This document shows, one piece after another, positions 63,429 to 64,000 of a stretch of 64,000 nucleotides of DNA. Position 1 is the first letter of the stretch. The number at the start of each line of letters is the position of its first letter. This DNA comes from Actinomycetota bacterium (GTDB taxonomy: Bacteria > Actinomycetota > Actinomycetes > Nanopelagicales > Nanopelagicaceae): contig BGON01000001.1 of assembly GCA_003569265.1 (NCBI GenBank), forward strand, positions 186,001-250,000. The letters run 5' to 3'. The notes beneath the pieces are model-generated. The model saw nothing but the letters and a program-made list of their open reading frames with translations. It had not been told where the DNA came from and ran no database searches. The position numbers and the translations under genes were made by a program.

Positions 63429-64000
63429 CAACATATGCAGAACGTCCAACGATTACTGAGATGCCTCCAGTACCAGCTATCAAGGGCAAGGCTTTTGTAA
63501 AGTGGGTTACTTCAACTGACCACAAAACAATCGGCTACTTGTATTTGATTACATCATTTGCCTGGTTTCTCATTGCTGGCCTGTTGGCCCTCTTGCTGCG
63601 CTCTGAACTTGCCCGCCCAGGAATGCAGTTCTTGAGCGCAGAGCAGTACAACCAGATTTTCACCATGCACGGAACGATTATGTTGCTGATGTTTGCAACA
63701 CCGTTGTTCGTTGGTTTTACTAACGTGATCATGCCGCTGCAAATCGGTGCGGCTGACGTAGCTTTTCCGCGCTTGAACATGCTCTCTTACTGGCTCTACC
63801 TCTTTGGTGGCATCATGGCATTTGCCGGATTCCTTACACCTGGAGGAGCAGCATCATTTGGTTGGACAGTTTATGTTCCACTTTCAAATGCATCGTATTC
63901 ACCAGGAATTGGCGCAGACCTTTGGTTATTAGGCCTTGCAGTAAGCGGTATCGGAACAATTCTCGGTGGCGTTAATTTCGTTACAACAATTTTCACAATG
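63425..64000 (+). CDS. ctaD: Cytochrome c oxidase subunit I (3' end cut by window)
   Basis: First 192 codons of the haem-copper oxidase catalytic subunit. The start [14 protein letters not shown] is followed by [18 protein letters not shown], the low-spin haem His in [12 protein letters not shown] and [17 protein letters not shown], all highly conserved. The binuclear-centre residues lie beyond the window. Translated from the ATGA overlap with ctaC, so the two core subunits are made together. Confidence 0.96.
   Translation, partial: MTTYAERPTITEMPPVPAIKGKAFVKWVTSTDHKTIGYLYLITSFAWFLIAGLLALLLRSELARPGMQFLSAEQYNQIFTMHGTIMLLMFATPLFVGFTNVIMPLQIGAADVAFPRLNMLSYWLYLFGGIMAFAGFLTPGGAASFGWTVYVPLSNASYSPGIGADLWLLGLAVSGIGTILGGVNFVTTIFTM

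Noticed and set aside
1-64000. Mobile elements, prophage, tRNA or rRNA genes
   Set aside because: No transposase, integrase or terminal repeats are seen, and no tRNA- or rRNA-like conserved segments were recognised.

Overview
The window is 64 kb of gene-dense actinobacterial chromosome holding 67 protein genes, two of them cut by the window ends. I saw no rRNA, tRNA, CRISPR array, insertion sequence or phage gene. No gene-free stretch reaches 300 bases; the longest are the cobalamin leader (59327-59604), 32323-32532, in which I see only the padR operator candidate and promoter, and the glnA/RDD gap (40436-40598). Lineage markers are DUF4193, DUF3093, DUF3159, DUF3000, DUF4191, DUF3043, an SCO2322-type protein, Ino1 beside PadR, paired CeoB/CeoC and CtaC/CtaD. 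G+C looks mid-40s by eye, low for the phylum. Together with extreme compaction this suggests a streamlined planktonic actinobacterium of the Nanopelagicales (acI) type; that placement is inference.

Layout. 1-5.7 kb: tRNA modification (miaB, miaA), lysine/cell-wall precursor synthesis (dapF) and hflX. 5.7-13 kb: DUF genes, dut, paired potassium-channel regulators, an rRNA-type methyltransferase and aconitase. 13-21 kb: dxs, a fatty acid oxidation pair (fadA-fadB), an EfeU-like iron permease, rnd and DUF3000. 21-34 kb: envelope and lipid genes (NlpC/P60, PimB-like mannosyltransferase, fadD, two-component pair, glkA, acyltransferase, nuclease, LysE) and padR-ino1. 34-38 kb: enoyl-CoA hydratase, SDR, copC, an NCS1 permease and an unusually short nhaA. 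38-55 kb: the glnA-RDD-DUF4191-lipA-lipB-sucB-pepA-gcvT neighbourhood known from Mycobacterium, here with an MMPL/oxidoreductase insert and lpdA. 55-60 kb: a cobalamin-riboswitch-controlled ECF transporter. 60-64 kb: DUF3043, erpA, a PfkB kinase, ctaC and ctaD.

How genes work together. LipB and LipA make the lipoyl groups used by SucB, LpdA and the glycine cleavage system that includes GcvT. Ino1 supplies inositol phosphate for phosphatidylinositol, the lipid acted on by PimB and acyltransferases. ErpA supplies Fe-S clusters to enzymes such as MiaB, LipA and aconitase. The ECF operon imports a cobalamin-type cofactor.

The most striking non-gene signal is transcriptional. At 26 genes a TANNNT hexamer ends exactly 6 or 7 nt before the start codon, on both strands, which predicts leaderless mRNAs as the default. 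Genes without it mostly have Shine-Dalgarno leaders, an inverted repeat or a riboswitch. In addition, 11 of 13 convergent gene pairs overlap at their stop codons, five of them by a shared palindromic tetranucleotide. Four conserved genes (dxs, ino1, copC, MMPL) are broken by six single-base deletions, all in short homopolymers. These look like consensus errors rather than biology.
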